Source: Chlamydiota bacterium (GTDB taxonomy: Bacteria; Chlamydiota; Chlamydiia; Chlamydiales; JAJFMB01). From it: a stretch of DNA of 6,077 nt. A program made the translations under genes and the position numbers. A model generated the notes under the pieces. The model searched no databases. It was not told where the DNA came from and was given only the letters and a program-made list of their open reading frames with translations. The stretch covers positions 1 to 6,077 of the forward strand of contig JAJFMB010000067.1 of the NCBI GenBank assembly GCA_021772355.1. The letters run 5' to 3'. This document shows positions 1 to 6,047 of this stretch, one piece after another (position 1 is the first letter of the stretch; each line of letters begins with the position of its first letter).

Positions 1-166
1 CAACTTCGCCATCGACGGCACGTCTAGCTTCGCGAGCTCCTTGTTGAACGGCATTATCCTCATGTATTGGAGGACGGACACGTCCCCCCCCATATGGTCG
101 CTCGGCGCTGACGATAGAGGGAACGAAAAATAGTGCTACTATTAGTGCTAAAGCGTATTGCTTCAT
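1..166 (-). CDS. Exported small protein, 5' part only (signal peptide)
   Basis: This partial gene starts at an ATG on the minus strand (bases 166-164) and stays open for 55 codons to the window edge. The product begins MKQYALALIVALFFVPSIV and has a textbook Sec signal peptide: one Lys, a hydrophobic core at residues 4-15, then V-S-A with likely cleavage after Ala21. The mature part opens ERPYGGG and is rich in Arg, Pro, Gly and charged residues. A GAGG Shine-Dalgarno lies 5 bases before the ATG. The three Gly codons come from an eight-G run (see repeat entry). The gene lies 87 bases downstream of the large minus-strand gene and may share its transcript, although an AT-rich stretch between them could hold its own promoter. 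No family is recognised; a periplasmic or outer-membrane location is inferred from the signal peptide alone. No lipobox cysteine is visible near the cleavage site. Confidence 0.72.
   Translation of the reverse strand, partial: MKQYALALIVALFFVPSIVSAERPYGGGRVRPPIHEDNAVQQGAREARRAVDGEV
84..91 (-). repeat. Poly-G tract of eight in exported protein gene
   Basis: Eight consecutive C's on the plus strand read as eight G's in the coding strand, just after the signal peptide codons (residues 26-28, Gly-Gly-Gly). G runs of this length are prone to slippage and drive phase variation in some bacterial surface genes. Adding one G would bring a TGA about ten codons later, whereas losing one G leaves a frame open to the window edge. 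Whether the tract varies cannot be told from one sequence. Confidence 0.6.
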
Positions 167-253
167 AGTGACCTCACTGCGTTGGAGTCATATTTATATA
201 ATACCTTTTTTGAATAAAAAAAACATTATTAATTTATAGTTAAGAACTTAGTG
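167..253 (-). other. AT-rich gap between the two minus-strand genes
   Basis: This 87-base gap follows the stop of the large gene. Read on the minus strand it has a run of eight T's (bases 223-216) after the stop, but no GC-rich stem precedes it; only an A/T hairpin (six T's against six A's around GAAT, bases 206-221) can form, so it is at best a weak terminator. Nearer the next gene is a TATTATATAAAT stretch (about 203-192) that could serve as a -10 region, but no good -35 sits 16-18 bases upstream. The two genes may be cotranscribed or the second may have a weak promoter here. Confidence 0.3.
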
Positions 254-3200
254 TTATTTGGATATAGTGCGAAGCTCCTCAAGCCCTCCATTAGCTTCTC
301 CTGTTGTCAGTTGATCAAAGGTAAAGGCTGCGCGCACGCACATTTCGTCTTGCTGCTCTTGACTGAATCCGGCAAGAATCAGCCACGCCTCTTTAAGTAG
401 ATCTTTGTCCTTATTTGATAGCACCTCCTCTGGGATATCAGACAAAAATGATGGGTTAGTTAAGAGGTTGATACTGCTGATAAAAACTTCTTCTTGGCGC
501 ATCACTTCGGGGGCCGTTCGAGGTAACTTCGACTGATCGATTTTCGCTTTATAATAGACACCTGCGCATACAAGACTGAGAGCTGCGAGAACGGGCGCAG
601 TTATTGGGTTGCTAAGAGCTCCAGCAGCTGTTGCTGTTACAACCGCAAATTGACTTGTGTTAAAGGCGCTATAGTTGAATGCTGTTAAGAGAGTTTCGGT
701 TGAATGCGACAACTCTTTTTCAGCTGATTTGTGTTTGTTCGCAATAATTCCAACGAGTGCTGATTCTAATAGCGCAATTTTTTCAACTTGCATTTTCAGA
801 GCCTCATTCTCGGGAAACTGTTCCAGTTCTCTTAGAAGTCGATCGTGATAGTCGACAAAATCATAAAGAGCGTTGGTGTGTTCACTGCTAAGTCCAAGGT
901 CTTTAAGGTTCCATTTTAGCACATTTTTATAGAGAGTTCGCGTCGCTTTACCATCTCCTAAGGCTTCCATCTCTTCAACTCTCTCTTGCACAGCGGAGCC
1001 TAACTCTTTTTCTAGTGTTTGTTTCGCTGAGGATGCGTGGGCATTTGTGGTGTGCTGGAACGCACTTTTTACACTCTTTAGTGCGCTTCCCATTTTTTTT
1101 GTAAATGCGTGCTTGGATGGAGAAGCTGAAGGCATTTCTTCTCGGTGGGGGGCATCATCAAAGACTTTAGTTGCAGCATCATCTTGCGCCGACAACTGGA
1201 TGGCTTTTTTGACATCTGATTCTGTTGAAGCTATATAGCGGCCGATGCATTGTTGATAGCCATGATTCAACATTTTTTCAGACTTCCAGAACTCCTCTTT
1301 TCGTTTGGCGATCAACTCAAGTTCGCGGGCTTTTCCGATGATATCTTTTCTTTCTTGTTTGAGAGCGCTTAGATACTCTTTATCGACACTATCTGCATTA
1401 TCCATGGTTGAAATGATTTCCTTATCAATTTCGGTCGCTAGTTGCGTCATCGTTTTAAAAAGTTCTTGATTCTCGCGCGTGATATCCTGGATTTCCGCCG
1501 TGATAGCAAGACGTTCATCGTTCGTGCGGGCTTTCTTTAACTTTTTATCTAGTTCTTCGTACCGTTTTTCCAGTTTTTTGAAGCGCGTTTCGATCGCTTT
1601 TTTATCTGTTTTGGATAATTTCACTCTGGGATGTTTTTCTGAGATGCTTTGGCATGCGTGATCGAGGTGATGAATCATATCCGTTCTTTTGGAAAAGACG
1701 GTGTTTATCATGGCGTTTCCACGATTAATTTTTTCTTGCTTTTCAAGAATGGATTTTCTTTTTTTATATTGGTTTTTTACGTTAATGGCGTGCAAACCGG
1801 AAATGATTCCTAAACCGAAAGCGTGGGCAATGGGAACCAAGTCGACAGCAAATGCTAATACTTCGCTCGGTTTTGTTGTAAAAACTGAATCCGCCTTCTC
1901 GCTTATTTTTTTAAGACCTGTAAGCACAAAATCCATATTGTCACGGATTTGATTCTCAAATTCCCCAATTAACGCCTCATCCATCTGATCTGACATCTCT
2001 AACTCAGAATCGACTGCATCGAGGCCCTTAAAAATTGAGGTGAAAATTTCAGGCGATTGCGACTCTAACGCATGCAAGGAAACAGCGCCTTGAGTTTGCA
2101 GTTCCAAAAGATGTAACAACTCTACTGTGATCAGAATTTTATACATGGTTGTCACAGTTTGAATCGTGAAATTGGTCATTTTGACTGATGTCGTGTCAAG
2201 AGCCTGTCTATTTGCTTCTAGAGCTTCTAATTCTTGACGATAAAAGACGATTTGATCTTTTGTTATGGTCCTGTTGGTAATTCCAATTTTGATCGCGGAT
2301 TGAATGTCTTTGATCCGTTTTTGAACTGTTTTTAAATCTTTGATCAAAGGTTTGTGCTGTGGAAATCGTGTGTCGGTTTTGTAGTTGACTGGAAATTTAC
2401 CGGCCCAAGCTTTTTTGGATGTTTCAACGGACTCCGTTCCCACAGCTGCGCTCGTCTCCAGATCTACTTGTGCTTCATGCGCGGCACCTCCATCGCCCTC
2501 AGCTTCAGTAGCATATGGTGTAATAGTTGCTGATTTGCTATGGCCGCCCTCGGCATATGTATCTCCATGTGGATCCTTCTCACTATGCTCTTCTGCATGA
2601 TCACCTCCAGCATGGACTAGCGTAAACCAACTTGGTAAAGACAATATTGCGATTTTCATCATGTTGGAGGCAGCGTGAAGAGAGGTTTTATCTTCTGCTA
2701 GCTTAGGCATGGCGATGATAAAGGTTTTCTCCTGAATTTGTGAGATGTACTTATTGACCAGCCTAGTTTTCACTTCTTCAGGACGATCTTTAAATACCGC
2801 ATTTTGGCTAAGAGAATCTTTTATAAACTCGACGTAGGCATTACTTGCAGTCGCGCCGAGCTTAGCAATTGAGTAACTTAAGAAGGGATACATTTCATGG
2901 ATTTTCATGCTTTTTCCTGTCAGTTTACGAAAAAAGCTTTGATACTTTCCTTTAGATTTAAAAATGGTCTTAAAGTCACTTTCAAAATTTTTGAACAACC
3001 CAGTCATAAATTTTTCCCAGTTTTCGGGAGGATGCCTTTCTATTTCTTCCAGGTTTTTCTCAAGTTTACCCAAAATTTTTAATGCTTCTTCTTGTTGCTT
3101 TATGTCTGTGATGTTTTCCTTCACCTGGGATTTCAGTTCGGCTAGCTGAGTTTTTACCTCGCGGGTTAGCGACGCTTTTACCCAACTATTTTGCGCTCCA

Positions 3201-3355
3201 TTATTAGCAATGCAGTGATTAAGATCATTTTTCACAATCTCTGAATTATCAGGCGTTTGATCTGTGCCTTTGAGTTGGGGGATACCTTCACTCCCAAGAG
3301 GTGACGACGACGGATCAATAGCTCGGTTCGGTGGCAATGAATTAGGGCTTACCAT
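254..3355 (-). CDS. Large coiled-coil protein with hydrophobic patches, unknown family
   Basis: This complete 1033-residue protein matches no family I recognise. Residues 1-45 are Ser/Pro/Asn/Gly-rich and look disordered. Residues 63-107 are a charged helical, coiled-coil-like stretch. A hydrophobic segment at about 228-247 leads straight into a His/Asp/Glu/Gly-rich linker (248-300, six His). Residues 335-390 are helical; 400-430 and 498-524 are further apolar stretches. The longest coiled coil spans about 588-695, rich in Lys and Glu. Residues 735-780 are a Ser/Ala/Lys/His-rich hinge. Residues 896-936 form two hydrophobic segments split by the turn SNPITAP. There is no signal peptide. The ATG at 3355 is chosen because AGAGGGGG lies 5 bases before it and the next Met is past residue 110. 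A strong promoter sits upstream, facing away from hemL. The architecture fits a type III-secreted or host-membrane-associated effector of an intracellular bacterium, but that is inference; a structural or membrane-remodelling bacterial protein is also possible. Confidence 0.88.
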   Translation of the reverse strand: MVSPNSLPPNRAIDPSSSPLGSEGIPQLKGTDQTPDNSEIVKNDLNHCIANNGAQNSWVKASLTREVKTQLAELKSQVKENITDIKQQEEALKILGKLEKNLEEIERHPPENWEKFMTGLFKNFESDFKTIFKSKGKYQSFFRKLTGKSMKIHEMYPFLSYSIAKLGATASNAYVEFIKDSLSQNAVFKDRPEEVKTRLVNKYISQIQEKTFIIAMPKLAEDKTSLHAASNMMKIAILSLPSWFTLVHAGGDHAEEHSEKDPHGDTYAEGGHSKSATITPYATEAEGDGGAAHEAQVDLETSAAVGTESVETSKKAWAGKFPVNYKTDTRFPQHKPLIKDLKTVQKRIKDIQSAIKIGITNRTITKDQIVFYRQELEALEANRQALDTTSVKMTNFTIQTVTTMYKILITVELLHLLELQTQGAVSLHALESQSPEIFTSIFKGLDAVDSELEMSDQMDEALIGEFENQIRDNMDFVLTGLKKISEKADSVFTTKPSEVLAFAVDLVPIAHAFGLGIISGLHAINVKNQYKKRKSILEKQEKINRGNAMINTVFSKRTDMIHHLDHACQSISEKHPRVKLSKTDKKAIETRFKKLEKRYEELDKKLKKARTNDERLAITAEIQDITRENQELFKTMTQLATEIDKEIISTMDNADSVDKEYLSALKQERKDIIGKARELELIAKRKEEFWKSEKMLNHGYQQCIGRYIASTESDVKKAIQLSAQDDAATKVFDDAPHREEMPSASPSKHAFTKKMGSALKSVKSAFQHTTNAHASSAKQTLEKELGSAVQERVEEMEALGDGKATRTLYKNVLKWNLKDLGLSSEHTNALYDFVDYHDRLLRELEQFPENEALKMQVEKIALLESALVGIIANKHKSAEKELSHSTETLLTAFNYSAFNTSQFAVVTATAAGALSNPITAPVLAALSLVCAGVYYKAKIDQSKLPRTAPEVMRQEEVFISSINLLTNPSFLSDIPEEVLSNKDKDLLKEAWLILAGFSQEQQDEMCVRAAFTFDQLTTGEANGGLEELRTISK

Positions 3356-3360
3356 CCTTT

Positions 3361-3368
3361 CCCCCTCT
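3361..3368 (-). promoter_or_regulatory. Ribosome binding site of the large minus-strand gene
   Basis: The minus strand reads AGAGGGGG, then AAAGG, directly before the ATG at 3355. This purine-rich run provides a good Shine-Dalgarno pairing at normal distance and fixes the start of the 1033-residue protein. Confidence 0.6.
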
Positions 3369-3381
3369 TGAATCGGATGAC

Positions 3382-3399
3382 AATTAATACATATTAATT
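3382..3399. repeat. 18-bp inverted repeat over promoter start point
   Basis: Two perfect 8-base arms, AATTAATA and TATTAATT, are separated by CA. The repeat covers the downstream half of the -10 box and the predicted transcription start (about 3390) of the minus-strand gene, a classic position for a repressor operator. The arms are purely A/T and the region is AT-rich, so chance is a real alternative. Confidence 0.45.
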
Positions 3400-3425
3400 A
3401 TATTAAATAATTTATTATATATCAA
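3397..3425 (-). promoter_or_regulatory. Near-consensus sigma70/sigma66 promoter for the large gene
   Basis: On the minus strand a -35 box TTGATA (3425-3420, five of six to consensus) is followed by a 17-base spacer made only of A and T, then a perfect -10 box TATAAT (3402-3397). The predicted start is the G at about 3390, giving a 35-base leader that ends in the Shine-Dalgarno. A/T-rich spacers are known to favour chlamydial sigma66 promoters. A second TATAAT lies within the spacer beside the -35 box but has no partner -35. Confidence 0.75.
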
Positions 3426-3444
3426 GTAAGTGTGATATATATCA
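3416..3444. repeat. 9-bp direct repeat, 20-bp period, with 12-bp palindrome
   Basis: TATATATCA occurs at 3416-3424 and again at 3436-3444, exactly 20 bases apart, close to two helical turns, so both copies face the same side of the DNA. The second copy is part of the perfect 12-bp palindrome TGATATATATCA (3433-3444). The first copy overlaps the -35 box of the large gene's promoter and the second lies just upstream of it, between the divergent genes. A regulator contacting both is possible; low-complexity A/T sequence is the alternative. Confidence 0.4.
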
Positions 3445-3468
3445 GACGTTCTATAGTTTGTTATTTAT

Positions 3469-3497
3469 TTGCATTTCAAAACGAAATTCACTAAGTT
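3469..3497 (+). promoter_or_regulatory. Weak candidate promoter for hemL
   Basis: TTGCAT (3469-3474) and TAAGTT (3492-3497) are separated by 17 bases and would start transcription near 3504, leaving a leader of about 24 bases. Both boxes match consensus poorly, so this is only the best-spaced pair seen. TATAGT at 3452-3457 is a better -10 box but lacks a recognisable -35. Confidence 0.2.
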
Positions 3498-3516
3498 TTT
3501 GCCTTTAAATTTTTTC

Positions 3517-3521
3517 AGGAG
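3517..3521 (+). promoter_or_regulatory. Ribosome binding site of hemL
   Basis: AGGAG lies 6 bases before the ATG at 3528. This strong Shine-Dalgarno sets the hemL start, which also agrees with the usual N-terminus of the family. Confidence 0.75.
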
Positions 3522-3527
3522 ATAGCC

Positions 3528-4826
3528 ATGAGCGAGCAAACCCTTACCCAATCAGCAACTTACGAACGTCTATGTCAAGTCATTCCGGGAGGAGTGAACT
3601 CCCCGGTTCGCGCATTTAAAGGGCTTGATCACCCTCCAATGGTGGCTCACCAGGGAATAAAAGACTGTGTTATCGACGTTGAGGGGAATAAGTTTGTCGA
3701 TTATTGCTGCTCATGGGGGGCACTGGTTCATGGACACGCTCATCCCAAAATTTTAGAAGCTGCTAAAAAACGGATGGAGTTGGGAACAACTTTTGGTATC
3801 ACAAGTGAAATAGAAGGGGAGCTTGCTCAAGTGATTGTCGATAGCGTTCCTTCTTTAGATCAAATTCGTTTTGTTTCTTCCGGAACCGAGGCTACAATGA
3901 GCGCAGCTAGACTCGCTAGGGGTTATACCGGAAAAGAAATTATCGTGAAATTTGCCGGAAATTATCACGGCCATGCTGATTTTTTCTTAGTACAAGCGGG
4001 GTCGGGCGTGACCACGATGTCTTCTTCATCCTCAGCAGGTATTCCTGAGGCAATGGTGCAGCACATGGCCTGCCTTCCCTATAACGATACAGCGGCAGCT
4101 TTGCGCTTTTTACAAGATCCTGCGCATCGCGACAATATCGCAGCTGTAATCTTGGAGCCTATCGCTGCAAATATGGGTGTAGTGCCTGCTTCGCATAGCT
4201 TCTTGGAGATGCTTCGGGAAGAAACAGCGAAAATGGGAGCTGTGTTGATCTTTGATGAAGTGATCAGTGGATTTCGCGTAGGCCGAGAGGGGGCACAGGG
4301 GTACTACGGCATCGAGTCGGATATGACCTGCTTTGGAAAAATTGTAGGGGGTGGATTCCCTGCGGCTGCCTTCGGTGGAAAGAGAGCGATTATGGAATAT
4401 TTGGCTCCTCAAGGCCCTGTCTATCAGGCGGGCACGTTGTCTGGCAACCCGGTTGCTATGGCTGCTGGACTTCAGTCGTTAGCTTTGCTTTCTCAAGAGG
4501 GTGTCTATGAAGAGTTGGAACGTAAAACTAACATTATCACCGAGCCCGTCAAGGATTTCCTTTTAGATAATAATAGCAATGCTTGTATTCAACAGGTTGG
4601 ATCACTCTTTACGTTGTTTTTCGGGAAAAAGGCTGTGAACAATTTTGATGATGCCAAAGCTCTTGACCTCACAACTTTTGCCGAGTTCTTCCGCTTTATG
4701 TATCAAAATGGGATTTATGTTTCGCCATCTCAGCATGAAGCGTGGTTTATCTCCACGGTACATGAGGAAGAGCATCTAGAGAAGACACGCGATCTTATTC
4801 TCGAATTCTTGAAAAAATCGATGTAA
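3528..4826 (+). CDS. hemL: Glutamate-1-semialdehyde 2,1-aminomutase
   Basis: HemL uses pyridoxamine/pyridoxal phosphate to move the amino group of glutamate-1-semialdehyde, giving 5-aminolevulinate, the first committed tetrapyrrole precursor in the C5 (tRNA-Glu-dependent) route to haem; it is cytosolic. The 432 residues match the usual length of about 425-430. Visible motifs run in family order: the N-terminal IPGGVNSPVRAFKG (19-32), the cofactor-phosphate region SSGTEATMSAARLARG (117-132), NYHGHAD (145-151), FDEVISGFR with Asp243 for the pyridine nitrogen (242-250), the cofactor Lys271 in CFGKIVGGGFPAAAFGG (268-284), and AGTLSGNP (301-308). The AGGAG site supports this start. The glycosyltransferase gene follows after 32 bases with no terminator, so cotranscription is likely. 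The gene is divergent from the large coiled-coil gene. The protein looks intact and functional; partner hemA is not in this window. FGGGF-type variation around the Lys (GGGFPAAAFGG rather than GGGLPVGAYGG) is as I recall for Chlamydiae and Bacteroidetes. Confidence 0.96.
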   Translation: MSEQTLTQSATYERLCQVIPGGVNSPVRAFKGLDHPPMVAHQGIKDCVIDVEGNKFVDYCCSWGALVHGHAHPKILEAAKKRMELGTTFGITSEIEGELAQVIVDSVPSLDQIRFVSSGTEATMSAARLARGYTGKEIIVKFAGNYHGHADFFLVQAGSGVTTMSSSSSAGIPEAMVQHMACLPYNDTAAALRFLQDPAHRDNIAAVILEPIAANMGVVPASHSFLEMLREETAKMGAVLIFDEVISGFRVGREGAQGYYGIESDMTCFGKIVGGGFPAAAFGGKRAIMEYLAPQGPVYQAGTLSGNPVAMAAGLQSLALLSQEGVYEELERKTNIITEPVKDFLLDNNSNACIQQVGSLFTLFFGKKAVNNFDDAKALDLTTFAEFFRFMYQNGIYVSPSQHEAWFISTVHEEEHLEKTRDLILEFLKKSM

Positions 4827-4833
4827 ATTTATT

Positions 4834-4876
4834 AGGGCGCTCTGCATAGATTGACTGTATGGAAAGAAAGCGCCCT
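4834..4876 (+). promoter_or_regulatory. Potential hairpin enclosing the glycosyltransferase start codon
   Basis: AGGGCGCT (4834-4841) and AGCGCCCT (4869-4876) are perfectly complementary 8-base arms, six of the eight pairs being G-C. The 27-base loop contains the ATG (4859-4861), and a small inner stem CATA/TATG (4845-4848 with 4858-4861) would pair the start codon itself. No U-tract follows on either strand, so a terminator is unlikely. Combined with the missing Shine-Dalgarno this suggests low or regulated translation, possibly dependent on ribosomes leaving hemL. This is inference from pairing alone. Confidence 0.45.
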
Positions 4877-5998
4877 TTAAAGATCGCCATGGTTCTTGAC
4901 GTTTATGATGACCCTCGAAATGGAGCAGCCATTTCGACGAGGCGTTTTACTGAAATGCTGAGAGATAGGGGACACCAAGTTACGATTGTAAGTACGGGCG
5001 AACAAGTACCTAACAAAGTCGTGCTCAAGGATTTTAGTGTTCCTTTTTTCAACAACTTACTTAAGGATTTGAAATTCTCTTTTGCTCTTCCCAACGAAAA
5101 ACTGATGAAGGAGACATTTCAAGAGTGTGATGTCGTTCATGTGCAGTTTCCCTTCTGGTGTTCCATGCGGGCGATTACTATAGCAAAAAAGTTAGGAAAA
5201 TCTGTCGTCGCAACGTTCCATATACAGGCGGAAAACCTCTTCTACAATGTCGGGCTACGCAATGAATTTTGGCAAAGCCAGGGATACCGTTTTTTCTTAA
5301 TGAGCATTTACAATCGTTCTGACTGGATCATATTTCCTAGTGAGTTTGCAAAGAGCGAATTGCAGCAGCACGGGCTAAAGGTTCCGGGAAGTGTTATTTC
5401 CAATGGCGTGCCAAAGGAGTATCACAAAATGAACGTAGAAAAAAATACCGAAAAATTTGTCATCTTGATGGTGGGACGCCTCTCAAAAGAGAAAAGACAG
5501 GATTTGCTCATTGAAGCGGTAGCACAGTCTAAATACCGATCGAAGATCCATTTGATGCTTATTGGCGATGGACCCCTTAGAATACAGCTTCGGGAGTTAG
5601 CTGACAAAAAAGAGATCTCTGTTGCGTTTGATTACCTTGACACGACTGAAGTAATTCGCTGTTATAATCAAGCCGACCTCTATGTACACGCCTCTGAGAT
5701 CGAAGTGGAGTGCATGACAGCCATGGAAGCGATGGCCTGCGGTTTGCCTGTTTTGGCCTCAAATTCTCCGAAGAGCGCCACCAAACAATTTGCCTTAAAC
5801 GATAAATTTTTATTCAAAAATACTGATCCTTCAGATCTTGCAGCAAAAATCGACTACTGGATCGAACATCCTGAGGAGCTTGACGCAGCAAAAGAGCAAG
5901 CGCTGCATAGTGCGGAAAACTATCGCATCGAGCGCTCTGTCGATCAGTTAGAGAAAGTTTATTATAATCTTCTTAAAGATAAAGTTATAACTGGCTAA
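4859..5998 (+). CDS. GT4-family (GT-B, retaining) glycosyltransferase
   Basis: This 379-residue protein transfers a sugar from a nucleotide-sugar donor with retention of configuration. The N-terminal Rossmann half (about 8-180) has the GT4 opening KIAMVLDVYDDPRNGAAIS, the region RFTEMLRDRGHQVTIVS and the acceptor-side FHIQAENL (120-127). The C-terminal donor half (about 198-360) has VGRLSKEKRQDLL with Arg207 and Lys212, IGDGPL (235-240), and the EX7E pair Glu282/Glu290 in EVECMTAMEAMACGLP. There is no signal peptide or membrane segment, so it acts in the cytosol, perhaps at the inner membrane face. The ATG at 4859 is used because an in-frame stop (TAG, 4847-4849) lies just upstream and the next Met (11) would cut into the first strand; no Shine-Dalgarno is visible. 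Acceptor and sugar are unknown: lipid, lipopolysaccharide or another surface glycan are all possible. The ECMT...SPKSATKQFAL segment (284-313) marks a particular GT4 subgroup, some of whose relatives I recall being linked to glycolipid synthesis. Confidence 0.88.
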   Translation: MERKRPLKIAMVLDVYDDPRNGAAISTRRFTEMLRDRGHQVTIVSTGEQVPNKVVLKDFSVPFFNNLLKDLKFSFALPNEKLMKETFQECDVVHVQFPFWCSMRAITIAKKLGKSVVATFHIQAENLFYNVGLRNEFWQSQGYRFFLMSIYNRSDWIIFPSEFAKSELQQHGLKVPGSVISNGVPKEYHKMNVEKNTEKFVILMVGRLSKEKRQDLLIEAVAQSKYRSKIHLMLIGDGPLRIQLRELADKKEISVAFDYLDTTEVIRCYNQADLYVHASEIEVECMTAMEAMACGLPVLASNSPKSATKQFALNDKFLFKNTDPSDLAAKIDYWIEHPEELDAAKEQALHSAENYRIERSVDQLEKVYYNLLKDKVITG

Positions 5999-6034
5999 AA
6001 ACCATATTTTTACGTATTATATTATCTTTTAATT

Positions 6035-6040
6035 AAAGGG
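6035..6040 (+). promoter_or_regulatory. Ribosome binding site of the right-edge gene
   Basis: AAAGGG lies 7 bases before an ATG at 6048, a plausible if modest Shine-Dalgarno. It is the main reason to treat that ATG as a real start. Confidence 0.4.
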
Positions 6041-6047
6041 TTTATCT

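Noticed and set aside
206..223. A/T hairpin as a true terminator after the large gene
   Set aside because: The stem has no G-C pair and the T-run overlaps the stem, so it is too weak to call as a terminator.
1689..1952. Plus-strand 87-codon open frame
   Set aside because: It lies fully antisense within the large coiled-coil gene, has no Shine-Dalgarno, and its Phe/Leu/Ser-rich product mirrors the Lys/Glu-rich codons opposite.
313..2351. Shared 11-base string TGATCAAAGGT near 312 and 2340
   Set aside because: Two isolated copies inside one gene, with no flanking similarity and unrelated protein context, are consistent with chance.
2385..2600. Plus-strand 71-codon frame with a hydrophobic, Cys-rich product
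   Set aside because: It is the antisense image of the His/Ala/Gly-rich linker of the large gene and has no ribosome binding site.
2897..3149. Two overlapping plus-strand frames of 61 codons
   Set aside because: Both are shadows of the N-terminal coiled-coil region of the minus-strand gene; two overlapping frames with Phe-rich products are expected opposite Lys/Glu codons.
4110..4412. Minus-strand 100-codon open frame inside hemL
   Set aside because: It is antisense to the conserved catalytic core of hemL, and its Arg/Ser/His-rich product resembles no protein family.
4834..4876. Inverted repeat as a rho-independent terminator for hemL
   Set aside because: No T-run follows the stem on the plus strand, the loop is 27 bases, and the right arm lies inside the next gene.
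6028..6037. TTTAATTAAA palindrome upstream of the right-edge gene
   Set aside because: A 10-bp all-A/T palindrome is expected by chance in such sequence and no second copy or promoter box is aligned with it.
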